Translations under genes and position numbers: made by a program
Source: Flavobacteriaceae bacterium
Lineage (GTDB): Bacteria > Bacteroidota > Bacteroidia > Flavobacteriales > Flavobacteriaceae
Assembly (NCBI GenBank): GCA_016649785.1
Contig: JAENXB010000148.1
Coordinates: 1-7,241, forward strand
Direction: 5' to 3'
Length of the DNA stretch: 7,241 nucleotides
Shown: in pieces, positions 1 to 5,551 of the stretch
Numbering within the stretch: position 1 is the stretch's first letter
How the letters are laid out: every line of letters begins with the position of its first letter
Notes under the pieces: generated by a model
Databases searched by the model: none
What the model was told of the DNA's origin: nothing
The model's input: the letters and a program-made list of their open reading frames with translations, nothing else

Positions 1-374
1 GAACGGTTTGAAAGCTTTAAAATAAAAGCTTCCGTTGCAAAGAAATTCAGAAAGTTTAGCAAGGGAATCTCTAAATCACAGTCAATGACCTTGCTACTGA
101 TGTTGGAATTTTTTGAACATAACGGAATAGCACCAACAGAAACCTTAGGCCAAAAATGCAAACCTTGGAAGGTCTCATTAAAAAAAGGATCAATGGAGTG
201 ATCGCCATATTAAAGGACATCGAAAAGACACAAACCAAACCAACTGCTGGAATGTTAATGGCACTTCTGGAACAACAGGAACCAAAAAAGAAACCCTTGA
301 TCCTGGAGAATAACAATTTCCGGGCAGATAAAGAATCCCTGCCTCCGGAGACTTATAACAAGGATCGAACTTAA
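1..374 (+). pseudogene. BfmA/BtgA-like mobilization protein, frameshifted, 5' end outside window
   Basis: The window opens inside a reading frame (frame 1, 52 codons) that starts ERFESFKIKASVAKKF and contains SKSQSMTLLLMLEFFEHNGI. It ends out of register at 154-156 and continues one base back in frame 3, from ATG 156, as MQTLEGLIKKRINGVIAI to TAA 372-374. Joined, the two pieces read like one BfmA/BtgA-type protein. That family provides the small accessory DNA-binding proteins of Bacteroidota mobilizable elements, which assist the relaxase at oriT. The first half looks like a ribbon-helix-helix-type DNA-binding region and the second is a basic helix followed by a charged tail. The break lies at GGCCAAAAATG (148-158), a five-A run where one extra base would restore the frame. 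Left in frame 1, translation stops at TGA about 15 codons later. A sequencing error in the A run is possible. Family assignment is from recognition of the sequence, not a search. Confidence 0.7.
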
Positions 375-386
375 ATCATAAATAGC

Positions 387-470
387 ATGTACATCAGAAT
401 AAGCCCTCAGAAATTAGGTGTGGAAAAGGAATATCCAATAAGTATTGATACTAACAGAACTAAACAATGA
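387..470 (+). pseudogene. Relaxase/mobilization protein remnant (N-terminal stub)
   Basis: A 27-codon frame starts ATG 387 with MYIRISPQKLG, which resembles the first residues of the mobilization proteins encoded directly after bfmA/btgA in Bacteroidota elements (BfmB/BtgB, DUF5712-like). After eleven residues the resemblance stops and VEKEYPISIDTNRTKQ leads to TGA 468-470. A relaxase is normally several hundred residues, so nearly all of it is missing. The simplest reading is one large deletion that fused the first codons to the last few; I cannot verify that the tail is the relaxase C-terminus. The stop overlaps the next start codon as ATGA (467-470), the usual layout of translational coupling, which supports the end of this frame being a genuine old gene end. 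The start is 12 bases after the bfmA-like stop. Confidence 0.45.
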
Positions 471-739
471 AAGATTTTCAGCATCCATTCCTCGAGAGTA
501 TTAACTCTCTGGAAAATAAGGTAGATCAGCTAATGAAAGAATATAGGGTCAGGCGAATCAAGGATCCTGAGTTTGTTATCCTTGACAATTCAGATTTCAT
601 GGAGATGTTCAAAATCAGTGCTAAAACCGCTCAAAACTGGAGGGAGGAAGGGCTCATTGAATATGCACAGGTGAAAGGGAAAATTTTCTATAAACTAAAA
701 GATGTTCAGAAATTCCTGGAGAGCCATAAAAAAAAATAA
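467..739 (+). CDS. Helix-turn-helix (MerR/excisionase-like) protein of a mobile element
   Basis: 90 residues. Residues 8-28 (FLESINSLENKVDQLMKEYR) form a short amphipathic, probably coiled-coil helix. From about residue 37 comes an HTH_17/excisionase-type domain: ILDNSDFMEMFKISAKTAQNW, then EEGLIEYAQVKGKIFYKLKDVQKFLE. The pattern of a helix-turn-helix, a wing with a G-K-I-F-Y-K strand and a final helix is typical of the small HTH proteins carried beside integrase and mobilization genes in Bacteroidota elements. Members of this group act as recombination directionality factors or as regulators of excision and transfer genes; which applies here is inference. The start overlaps the preceding stop (ATGA), and the next gene begins 20 bases after this stop, so the three frames form one operon. 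No truncation is seen. Confidence 0.8.
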   Translation: MKDFQHPFLESINSLENKVDQLMKEYRVRRIKDPEFVILDNSDFMEMFKISAKTAQNWREEGLIEYAQVKGKIFYKLKDVQKFLESHKKK

Positions 740-759
740 CTGTCGGGAACAGCTCCGCA

Positions 760-1533
760 ATGACGAGAGAATTATCCGTTCCCATTCAGCTGTTCATTGA
801 TGCCCAACAAAAATCTTATGCGAAAAAGCTCCGATTCTTTTTATTGCTGAAGCTTCTTTATACCTGCGGAAAGACCAGATTGGAAGAGGATGAACTTCTT
901 TTTATCGAATTCATTGAGGAAATAAGATGCCGGAAAACAAGCCTTGGCTATATTGAGTTTTTACGTGAGAAAGGGTGGCTGCTTTATAACGAAAAGACGG
1001 GATATTATTTGTTAAAATCTTTTGAAAGAATCCGCAGGGAAAACAACTGGAAAGTAAGCCTGGCCTTTCCAATAGACATTAGTTCATACAGGAATATAAA
1101 AGCAGTTACAGGAGCCGTTGTTTATGGATACCTCCATAAAGATTTCTGGCGAAAATTAAAGAGGAAGAAAAGCGTACGATTAAAAGACAGTACCTATCAT
1201 TTTCTTTCTCCCAAATTCAACTATAAGGAAAAACCGGCTCCCGTTTCTGTTTTAGGAATTTGTAAGATTTTTAATATTTCCCCTTCCACGGCCACCAAAC
1301 TAAAAAACGAAGCGCTCAGGCATAAACTGTTATTTGTACAGAAAAATTACAGCGCCGGAATTCCGAATAAAAAAGCGATGGAACTGTGCATAAAATATCA
1401 AGAGGCACCAAATACTATGGTTTTCCAAAATGGAGCAAACCGTTTTCAATTAATTGACACGGTTTACCCTCTTTTCCACTTCAAAAAGCTGAAAAAATGG
1501 AAAACATATAGTAAAGGCTATATAGAGATTTAA
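760..1533 (+). CDS. Conserved-type hypothetical protein with two likely winged-helix segments (possible replication/element DNA-binding protein)
   Basis: 257 residues, basic, no signal peptide or membrane segment. I do not recognise a named family. Residues about 22-92 (FRFFLLLKLLY-like helix, a second helix, SLGYIEFLREKGWLLYNEKT, then GYYLLKSFERIRR) have the helix-helix-wing rhythm of a winged helix. A second candidate lies at about 161-200: VSVLGICKIFNISPSTATKL, then KNEALRHKLLFVQKN, with a typical turn between the helices. Two winged-helix units in about 250 residues recall plasmid Rep_3-type initiators, which bind tandem iterons. A four-copy repeat array (1626-1670) does lie just downstream, but the link is inference. 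The gene sits 20 bases after the excisionase-like gene and is the last of the operon, followed by a hairpin with a T-rich tail. Confidence 0.7.
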   Translation: MTRELSVPIQLFIDAQQKSYAKKLRFFLLLKLLYTCGKTRLEEDELLFIEFIEEIRCRKTSLGYIEFLREKGWLLYNEKTGYYLLKSFERIRRENNWKVSLAFPIDISSYRNIKAVTGAVVYGYLHKDFWRKLKRKKSVRLKDSTYHFLSPKFNYKEKPAPVSVLGICKIFNISPSTATKLKNEALRHKLLFVQKNYSAGIPNKKAMELCIKYQEAPNTMVFQNGANRFQLIDTVYPLFHFKKLKKWKTYSKGYIEI

Positions 1534-1545
1534 AAAAAAATAAAA

Positions 1546-1567
1546 AAACCAATGCAAACCAATGCAA
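1546..1567 (+). repeat. Two tandem copies of ACCAATGCAA
   Basis: ACCAATGCAA occurs at 1548-1557 and again at 1558-1567, an exact 10-bp tandem pair just after the stop of the 257-residue gene and running into the hairpin at 1565. Two copies one helical turn apart could be a protein-binding site. No function can be read from the sequence. Confidence 0.6.
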
Positions 1568-1617
1568 GCGCGAGCGCTTTTGTTTGTTTTTGTTTATTTT
1601 TTCCTTTTATTTTTTTC
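1565..1617 (+). terminator. Probable intrinsic terminator after the 257-residue gene
   Basis: AAGCG (1566-1570), loop CGAG and CGCTT (1575-1579) form a short GC-rich stem, equivalently the near-palindrome AGCGC-GA-GCGCT at 1567-1578. About 38 bases that are almost entirely T-rich follow (TTTTGTTTGTTTTTGTTT and onward to about 1617). The stem is short, but its position 32 bases after the stop codon and the long U-tract fit termination of the mobilization operon. Confidence 0.5.
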
Positions 1618-1625
1618 GCCGAAAC

Positions 1626-1670
1626 AACTTGTTCAGAACTTGTTCAACACTTGTATATGTACTTGTTCAA
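1626..1670. repeat. Four tandem iteron-like repeats, consensus AACTTGTTCA
   Basis: AACTTGTTCA is exact at 1626-1635 and 1637-1646. A degenerate copy, CACTTGTATA, starts at 1648 and a near-exact copy, TACTTGTTCA, at 1660. The start-to-start distances are 11, 11 and 12 bp, so all four lie on one face of the helix. This is the arrangement of iterons or of cooperative operators. They sit in a gene-free stretch next to a very T-rich tract and downstream of a protein with two likely winged helices. They may mark a replication origin, a transfer origin or an operator array; the sequence alone does not decide. Confidence 0.65.
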
Positions 1671-1681
1671 TTTTTGGTGAT

Positions 1682-1756
1682 GTGGGACTGTAAAGCTTCA
1701 TTTTTGGGACTGTGGGATTGTACTGTCCCAAAAATTGTGGCCTAGTGGGACAGTAG
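1682..1756. repeat. Cluster of TGGGACTGTA-type repeats, four direct and one inverted
   Basis: TGGGACTGTA occurs at 1683-1692, TGGGACTGTG at 1705-1714, TGGGATTGTA at 1713-1722 and TGGGACAGTA at 1746-1755, all on the plus strand. TACTGTCCCA at 1721-1730 is the same unit inverted. Inside the cluster, ATTTTTGGGAC (1700-1710) and GTCCCAAAAAT (1725-1735) form a perfect 11-bp inverted repeat around 14 bases. It begins 12 bases after the AACTTGTTCA array. Mixed direct and inverted copies suggest a protein-binding region, and the inverted repeat could also extrude a hairpin as in an origin. Confidence 0.65.
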
Positions 1757-1804
1757 ATAATCAGAAAATGATTAATTAACAAGGCACTCTCAAATAAAAA
1801 TTTC

Positions 1805-2059
1805 TCAACCATATAGGCGATATATCTGATGTGATCCTATCAGATACTTGCAAAAGAAATCAACTAATTGCAGATTTCGAAGTTCAAAACAACGCAGTCC
1901 GTATCCATAGAGTATGAAGTGGAAGTTGAAGCTGAGAGCGGAGTTACGCAGGTTTCTCAACGGAGACGGCAGAATGGATTTTCTCCAGGTGTAAACAAAG
2001 GCTTTTAATGTGAAATTTTTTTTTCCGCTGTTTCCGGAAAAAAGATGATCAGACAGCAT
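1805..2059 (-). pseudogene. Remnant of a tyrosine recombinase (box I region only)
   Basis: The minus strand carries an 84-codon frame in which LYGYGLRCFELRNLQLVD (bases 1912-1859) matches the box I pattern of XerC/XerD-type recombinases, LYGxGLRxxELxxLxxxD, including the catalytic arginine of GLR. Nothing else in the frame resembles the family convincingly. The C-terminal boxes with H-x-x-R and the nucleophilic tyrosine are absent, and the frame ends 17 residues past the motif. I therefore read it as a short decayed fragment, not a working gene. It lies immediately downstream of hipA on the same strand. The alternative is a chance resemblance in noncoding DNA. Confidence 0.4.
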
Positions 2060-2070
2060 TATTTTGTAAG

Positions 2071-3363
2071 CTAATTTTTTGTCATCGCTGAATCCGCTTT
2101 GGAAAATGCAAGGGATTTTAATTCTTGTTCCTCTCTGGAGAAACCATATTTTTTAGAAACTGCTTTCCAATCTTTTACAACAGTAGTTACCTGCTCAATT
2201 ATTTTGAGGGCCTGTTTTTTATTGAGCCTAAAATAATCAATCACGGAAAGGGCTAAATCCAAATCAAGTGCGTTATCATTTTCCGAAATATTTAGTTTGA
2301 GACCGGTACCGGTTTCGGTGGGATTGATATCATAAGCCGGAGACAATTGCCATCCTTCTTCATATAAAAGAAAACCATGATTTCTCAAATGGTCATCTGT
2401 ATTGGATACGCAGATACTAAATACAATTCTTCGCCATAACTCCTCAAGATCTTCATCCACATGGGCTCCTTGCATGCTTATGAATTCAGCCAGTTCCAAA
2501 TAGCTGGCACCGTCATGAAAATCCTGCCCGTCGGTATAACGAAGTAAAGTCATTGCAGAGGCGAAATGTATACGTTTTCCGGTTGCTATCCTGTCGAAAC
2601 GTTGGGTTAAAAAAGTATGATTGGGAGATGAGAATTTTCGGGCCTTCGAGGCGGTCATGCGGATACCTGCCCTTTGTGCCAGCTCATAAGCTACGGCTTC
2701 CCACCCACCAATATCGCCCTGATCATTTCGGCTGGGAAATTTGGCAATCCATAATTGCCCATCTTCATCAATGACCCCTGCTTTAGGCCTTGCTCCTCCC
2801 AGAGAGGCTCCGGGAACCGTCAACATGTTGAGCCACTTCAGGTATTCCGGATCTTCCGAAATATCCTCTGTTTCTAATTTTAAACTTATAGCCTCCAATT
2901 CACGTAGGGTGGTCCAGGGAGGAGTTGTCAAGTGGTCACTATTATTTAGGAAAGGACCTTTCTCCTCAAGTTTAAAACGCAAACCACCCATGCGATGGGC
3001 ATCATAAACTCCCAAAAGATAATCAGTCTCAAAAAGACGCTGTTCAGGTCGTTCTTCTATTCTGGCTAGGGCAGCTTCTCTCCTGCGCATAAGTAATCGT
3101 CCCCAACGGTCCGGGGAAGAATCCAGAAAGATTCCGAAGTTTTCCTGATCTTCAGCCAGAAACTGGGAACCTTCATAGAGTTGCAAGGCAGGATCAATTG
3201 TTTGTGCATAGGGAGATTGAAGCCAGAGCCTTTCATATTCAAATGAAAAGATTTCCTTGCCCCTTATACGTTCTGAAAACAGACAACCCATTAATTGAGG
3301 GGTTTTCATTTGAAGCCAGTCCGCATATACAAAAATGCGCGTTTGATTATTGTTTTTAGCCAT
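2071..3363 (-). CDS. hipA: HipA-type serine/threonine kinase toxin
   Basis: 430 residues from ATG 3363, close to the usual 430-440 for HipA. HipA toxins phosphorylate a cytosolic protein (glutamyl-tRNA synthetase in E. coli HipA), stalling translation and inducing dormancy. The N-terminal HipA_N region covers about 10-130. A glycine-rich loop, PGASLGGARPKA (184-195), has Ser187 at the place of the autophosphorylated serine of E. coli HipA. The ATP-contacting lysine is in IAKFP (K208). The catalytic loop SNTDDHLRN carries D323 and N328, and AYDINP carries the metal-binding D345. All key residues are present, so it is probably active. The start at 3363 places the gene 4 bases after the hipB stop. 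A start at 3444 would add 27 residues unlike HipA and overlap hipB. Composition is visibly GC-richer than the cassette genes to the right, suggesting separate arrival. Confidence 0.93.
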   Translation of the reverse strand: MAKNNNQTRIFVYADWLQMKTPQLMGCLFSERIRGKEIFSFEYERLWLQSPYAQTIDPALQLYEGSQFLAEDQENFGIFLDSSPDRWGRLLMRRREAALARIEERPEQRLFETDYLLGVYDAHRMGGLRFKLEEKGPFLNNSDHLTTPPWTTLRELEAISLKLETEDISEDPEYLKWLNMLTVPGASLGGARPKAGVIDEDGQLWIAKFPSRNDQGDIGGWEAVAYELAQRAGIRMTASKARKFSSPNHTFLTQRFDRIATGKRIHFASAMTLLRYTDGQDFHDGASYLELAEFISMQGAHVDEDLEELWRRIVFSICVSNTDDHLRNHGFLLYEEGWQLSPAYDINPTETGTGLKLNISENDNALDLDLALSVIDYFRLNKKQALKIIEQVTTVVKDWKAVSKKYGFSREEQELKSLAFSKADSAMTKN

Positions 3364-3367
3364 TGAT

Positions 3368-3679
3368 TTAGCGTTTTGGGGCACGGTCGCCGGTTTGGAG
3401 ATCTGCATCCTGAAGTCTTCTGCCCAGGGAATCATCCTGTGCAAGTTTTAAGAAATCGTTTTCCAGCCCTAGTACCTGAAGGACCAGAAAATAGGATCCC
3501 ATACTTACCGTTGGACTTCCTTTTTCAATAGATATGAGCGTAGGTCGACTTATATTTGCGCGTTCAGACACCTGGGCGGTACTTAGCTTACGTCGCAAAC
3601 GGGCCAGCTTGATCTGCTCTCCCATTTCAGACAAAATGCGCTTTCCCCTGGGAAATATCGTAATTTTTGTTTTTGCCAT
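3368..3679 (-). CDS. hipB: HipB-type XRE-family antitoxin and repressor
   Basis: 103 residues from ATG 3679. A Cro/C1-type helix-turn-helix covers about 20-75: MGEQIKLARLRRKLSTAQVS, then ERANISRPTLISIEKGSPTV and an SYFLVLQVLGLENDF helix. This is the characteristic HipB form that pairs with full-length HipA. HipB binds and neutralises HipA and represses the shared promoter, with HipA as corepressor. The basic C-terminal tail (about 80-103) is probably flexible. The gene precedes hipA with a 4-base gap, the classic antitoxin-first order. An upstream TTG start at 3700 is unlikely because it lies inside the promoter -7 box. Confidence 0.92.
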   Translation of the reverse strand: MAKTKITIFPRGKRILSEMGEQIKLARLRRKLSTAQVSERANISRPTLISIEKGSPTVSMGSYFLVLQVLGLENDFLKLAQDDSLGRRLQDADLQTGDRAPKR

Positions 3680-3688
3680 AATGTAAAA

Positions 3689-3739
3689 TATAGTTGACAA
3701 ATGTAATACTTTTTGTGAATTATATTTGACATTATCAAA
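3689..3739 (-). promoter_or_regulatory. hipBA promoter with paired operator-like repeats
   Basis: On the minus strand, TACATTTG (bases 3705-3698) matches the Bacteroidota -7 consensus TAnnTTTG exactly and lies about 18 bases before the hipB ATG. No clear TTG -33 box at standard spacing is seen. Around it are two related sites, read on the plus strand: TATAGTTGACAAAT (3689-3702) and TATATTTGACATTAT (3721-3735), 32 bp apart, about three helical turns. The second includes the interrupted palindrome TTTGA-N5-TCAAA (3725-3739). The inner site overlaps the -7 box, the expected place for HipB autorepression. Confidence 0.55.
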
Positions 3740-3756
3740 ATTTTTATTGAAGAGCC

Positions 3757-3787
3757 TTGGATGACTTGTTTGGATCCGCTACATTTG
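3757..3787 (+). promoter_or_regulatory. Candidate plus-strand promoter upstream of the accessory genes
   Basis: TTG at 3757-3759 and TACATTTG at 3780-3787 are separated by 20 bases, matching the Bacteroidota -33/-7 pattern. It points toward the 129-residue gene at 3923, leaving a leader of roughly 130 bases. The rest of the 3701-3922 gap holds two copies of ACATGT (3846-3851 and 3861-3866, 15 bp apart) and no gene that I can see. Confidence 0.4.
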
Positions 3788-3922
3788 AGAGTAAATAAAA
3801 CAACATGCCGATCAAAAGTGAACTATCTGCAATAAGATATAAACGACATGTCTGATACAAACATGTTACAAGTGTATTGAATTAAAGAAAATAAAATTGG
3901 TGGCAATCAAATTGAAAAATAA

Positions 3923-4312
3923 ATGAAATTCGACTGCAAAGAATTATCAATAAGTGACGAGGAGTTTGGTTGCACAATTTATTTTTCAGAAATTGAGGCC
4001 AAGGAAAATTTTGAAATCGACCAGTCATATAACGAAATAATGGCTTCAATTGGACTATATATAAGCCTCCAAAGGACTTACCCTGAATCCGAATTTGAAT
4101 CAGATTATTATTATTTTGAATCAAGCGATTTTGACAAATCTGGTGAACTCAATGACTTTTATATTGAATTATCCCGAAAGTTGTTTACAATGAATTTTGA
4201 AGGAGAAACATATGAAATTCAAATTGACATTAACAATCAAAAGTTTGAACATTTGAAATTAGTTCTTACCAAAATTGTTAATGGAAAAGGACAAATTAAA
4301 TTTTTAGATTAA
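3923..4312 (+). CDS. Hypothetical small acidic protein
   Basis: 129 residues, strongly acidic, beginning MKFDCKELSISDEEFG. I do not recognise the family. No signal peptide or transmembrane segment is visible. The alternation of short hydrophobic strands with acidic patches (CTIYFSEIEA, DYYYFESSDFDKSGE, YEIQIDINNQKF) and a central helix suggests an alpha/beta cytosolic protein. Small acidic proteins of this sort are often immunity proteins or antitoxin-like cargo in accessory loci, but nothing here shows that. An A-rich stretch precedes the ATG, as is common in Bacteroidota. It is AT-rich like the next two genes and is followed by the inverted-repeat structure at 4396-4476, so it may be a single-gene cassette. 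Confidence 0.75.
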   Translation: MKFDCKELSISDEEFGCTIYFSEIEAKENFEIDQSYNEIMASIGLYISLQRTYPESEFESDYYYFESSDFDKSGELNDFYIELSRKLFTMNFEGETYEIQIDINNQKFEHLKLVLTKIVNGKGQIKFLD

Positions 4313-4395
4313 TTTTGTTAGATTTGATAATCTGCCTTAAAAATTTGTTCTGATTATATCAAAATTATGGCACTAGCCAAAATAACACCTGTTTG

Positions 4396-4476
4396 TAACA
4401 CGGGCTTTGTCTCCTGCATTTCTGACTGCACAGCCCACCGCAAAAGGCACAAAAACAAAGTCCGAAATCGTTAGCC
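4396..4476. repeat. attC-like imperfect inverted repeat after the 129-residue gene
   Basis: CGGGCTTTGT (4401-4410) pairs with ACAAAGTCCG (4455-4464), 9 of 10 bases plus one G-T wobble. Outside these arms lie TAAC (4396-4399) and GTTA (4470-4473), which pair after unpaired spacers of 1 and 5 bases. The loop is 44 bases. Outer AAC/GTT boxes, an internal unpaired spacer, inner arms and a long central loop recall integron attC sites. The GTTAGCC box fits GTTRRRY at six of seven positions, while the left box fits poorly. The rest of the 4313-4498 gap shows no gene. Confidence 0.5.
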
Positions 4477-4498
4477 ATAAACCGTTCAAAAGCAAAAG

Positions 4499-4918
4499 AT
4501 GAACTATAAAGAAGAAAATATAAAAGTCATAGCAGAATTAATTGATTGTGGACACATTTGTTTTCTTAACAAGAAAGATGGAAGTTTTGAATATCACCCA
4601 AAAGAAATAGATTTATTTTTTGATGAAGAAAATCCCTGGCAAGATATAATTGATAGGATTGAAAATAATTTAGATGTTTATATTAAAATTGAACAAATGG
4701 ATTCTAACCTATCATTCCAAGTTATGGAACTTTTTATCGATAAAGTAAAATCCGATGAGCTACGAAAAAAACTTATAAATACACTAAACCAACCGAAACC
4801 TTTTGGAAATTTCAAATATCTAATTGACAATTCTGAATACCGGCAAAACTGGTTTGATTTCAAAATTGATCAAAATATTCTCTGGGTTAAAGAACAAATT
4901 TCAGGCTATGAAAATTGA
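4499..4918 (+). CDS. UPF0158 family protein
   Basis: 139 residues. The N-terminal part, IKVIAELIDCGHICFLNKKD, and the C-terminal part, with SFQVMELFID about 72-81 and LINTLNQPKPFGNFKYLID about 92-110 followed by YRQNWFDFK, match the UPF0158 family pattern (F.ME.F, L..AL....PF..FK, ...W..F). The family is cytosolic and has no established biochemical role; it is frequent in accessory regions and near nucleic-acid or phage-related genes. Length is normal. The start is preceded by an A-rich leader, not a Shine-Dalgarno sequence. The gene begins 22 bases after the attC-like structure, as the first gene of a cassette would, and is followed 60 bases later by the DUF6155 gene on the same strand. Confidence 0.75.
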   Translation: MNYKEENIKVIAELIDCGHICFLNKKDGSFEYHPKEIDLFFDEENPWQDIIDRIENNLDVYIKIEQMDSNLSFQVMELFIDKVKSDELRKKLINTLNQPKPFGNFKYLIDNSEYRQNWFDFKIDQNILWVKEQISGYEN

Positions 4919-4941
4919 GACTAAAGGATCCAATTAAAAAT

Positions 4942-4992
4942 ATGGCATTAAAAGAAGTAAAACAAGGAATTAAACCAAATGGAGAAAACTGA
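4942..4992 (+). CDS. Possible 16-residue leader peptide overlapping the next gene
   Basis: ATG 4942 opens MALKEVKQGIKPNGEN, which stops at TGA 4990-4992, 11 bases inside the following coding sequence in another frame. It could be a leader that couples translation, the decayed end of a former gene, or chance. Only its position directly before ATG 4979 supports it. Confidence 0.15.
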   Translation: MALKEVKQGIKPNGEN

Positions 4993-5419
4993 GATCATCA
5001 AATTGATTTCAGAGATTTACAAAAAAATTCCAATGGCAAAATCTTATTTAGATGTTTTTGCTACTGAAGAGATTAAAAAACTTGCTGAAAATTACAAAAA
5101 GGAAATAGAGAAATATGTGTACCCAAACGATCGGAATATGATTTTGCGTGAAACAGAAGCACGAAAAATTATTCGGATTGTCAGGAAAATGAAAATAAAA
5201 GAACTCAATGTGGAATTGGAGTTACATTACGTAGAATGCTGCTTAGAGGTTATAGAAGATTTTGGTTACTGGGATGAAAAATATTATATAGCTCTTGAAA
5301 GAATATTTAATGATGCAACTAACGAAATATTTGAATTAGGGTTGGAATATAAATATAGAGAACAAATTAATACTATTTCAAATAAAGCATGTGAGCTCGG
5401 AATAGAACTTTTCTATTAA
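4979..5419 (+). CDS. DUF6155 family protein
   Basis: 146 residues, mostly helical and cytosolic. EIIKLISEIYKKIPMAKSYL, then KKLAENYKKEIEKYVYPND, a conserved-looking ETEARKIIR, then LELHYVECCLEVIEDFGYWD and a helix ending YREQINTISNKACELGIELF agree with DUF6155 in the order of landmarks: a K-E-I.LY helix, YK..I..Y.P, a KARK-like segment, and a Y-x-V-E helix followed by a FYN.LE-like segment. The family has no known function. It is 60 bases after the UPF0158 gene and probably cotranscribed. Both lie between a perfect inverted pair, GTTAGCCAT (4470-4478) and ATGGCTAAC (5436-5444). Assignment is by pattern recognition. Confidence 0.6.
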   Translation: MEKTEIIKLISEIYKKIPMAKSYLDVFATEEIKKLAENYKKEIEKYVYPNDRNMILRETEARKIIRIVRKMKIKELNVELELHYVECCLEVIEDFGYWDEKYYIALERIFNDATNEIFELGLEYKYREQINTISNKACELGIELFY

Positions 5420-5448
5420 AATGAGAAGTTGGCCCATGGCTAACATCG

Positions 5449-5551
5449 TAACAGCAATTGTGGCTATTTGAAATAAAACAGTGTTTTAGAAACTAAGTAA
5501 ATAAAATCTAAGCGGACAACCCCGTCTCTTAACTACCACAACTGACAGTTA
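5449..5551. repeat. Second attC-like imperfect inverted repeat, after the DUF6155 gene
   Basis: CAATTGTGG (5455-5463) pairs with CCACAACTG (5536-5544), 8 of 9 bases. TAAC (5449-5452) pairs with GTTA (5548-5551) across an internal loop of 2 and 3 bases. The central loop is 72 bases. It has the same plan as 4396-4476: TAAC/GTTA ends, an unequal internal loop, inner arms. It differs in sequence, as attC sites of different cassettes do. Just outside its left arm lies ATGGCTAAC (5436-5444), the reverse complement of GTTAGCCAT at 4470-4478. No gene is seen in the 5420-5570 gap. Confidence 0.45.

Noticed and set aside
148..158. Programmed -1 frameshift in the BfmA/BtgA-like gene
   Set aside because: The site lacks a canonical slippery heptamer and a clear downstream structure; a one-base loss or sequencing error is simpler.
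71..316. Minus-strand open frame of 81 codons
   Set aside because: It is the reverse of the BfmA/BtgA-like coding sequence, which has clear family resemblance.
1626..1756. CRISPR array
   Set aside because: Repeats are about 10 bp with 1-2 base gaps or irregular spacing and mixed orientation; there are no spacers of constant length and no cas genes.
2553..3007. Two plus-strand open frames inside hipA
   Set aside because: They are antisense to the conserved catalytic region of hipA and resemble nothing.
3364..3444. Longer hipA start at ATG 3444
   Set aside because: The added 27 residues do not resemble HipA and lie wholly over the hipB end; ATG 3363 gives the normal length and a 4-base gap.
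3680..3700. TTG start for hipB at 3700
   Set aside because: It falls inside the TACATTTG -7 box and would add residues before the natural start of the HTH protein.
3882..4124. Minus-strand open frame opposite the 129-residue gene
   Set aside because: It overlaps a better-supported plus-strand gene and has the composition of an antisense shadow.
4678..4863. Minus-strand open frame inside the UPF0158 gene
   Set aside because: It is antisense to recognisable UPF0158 sequence.
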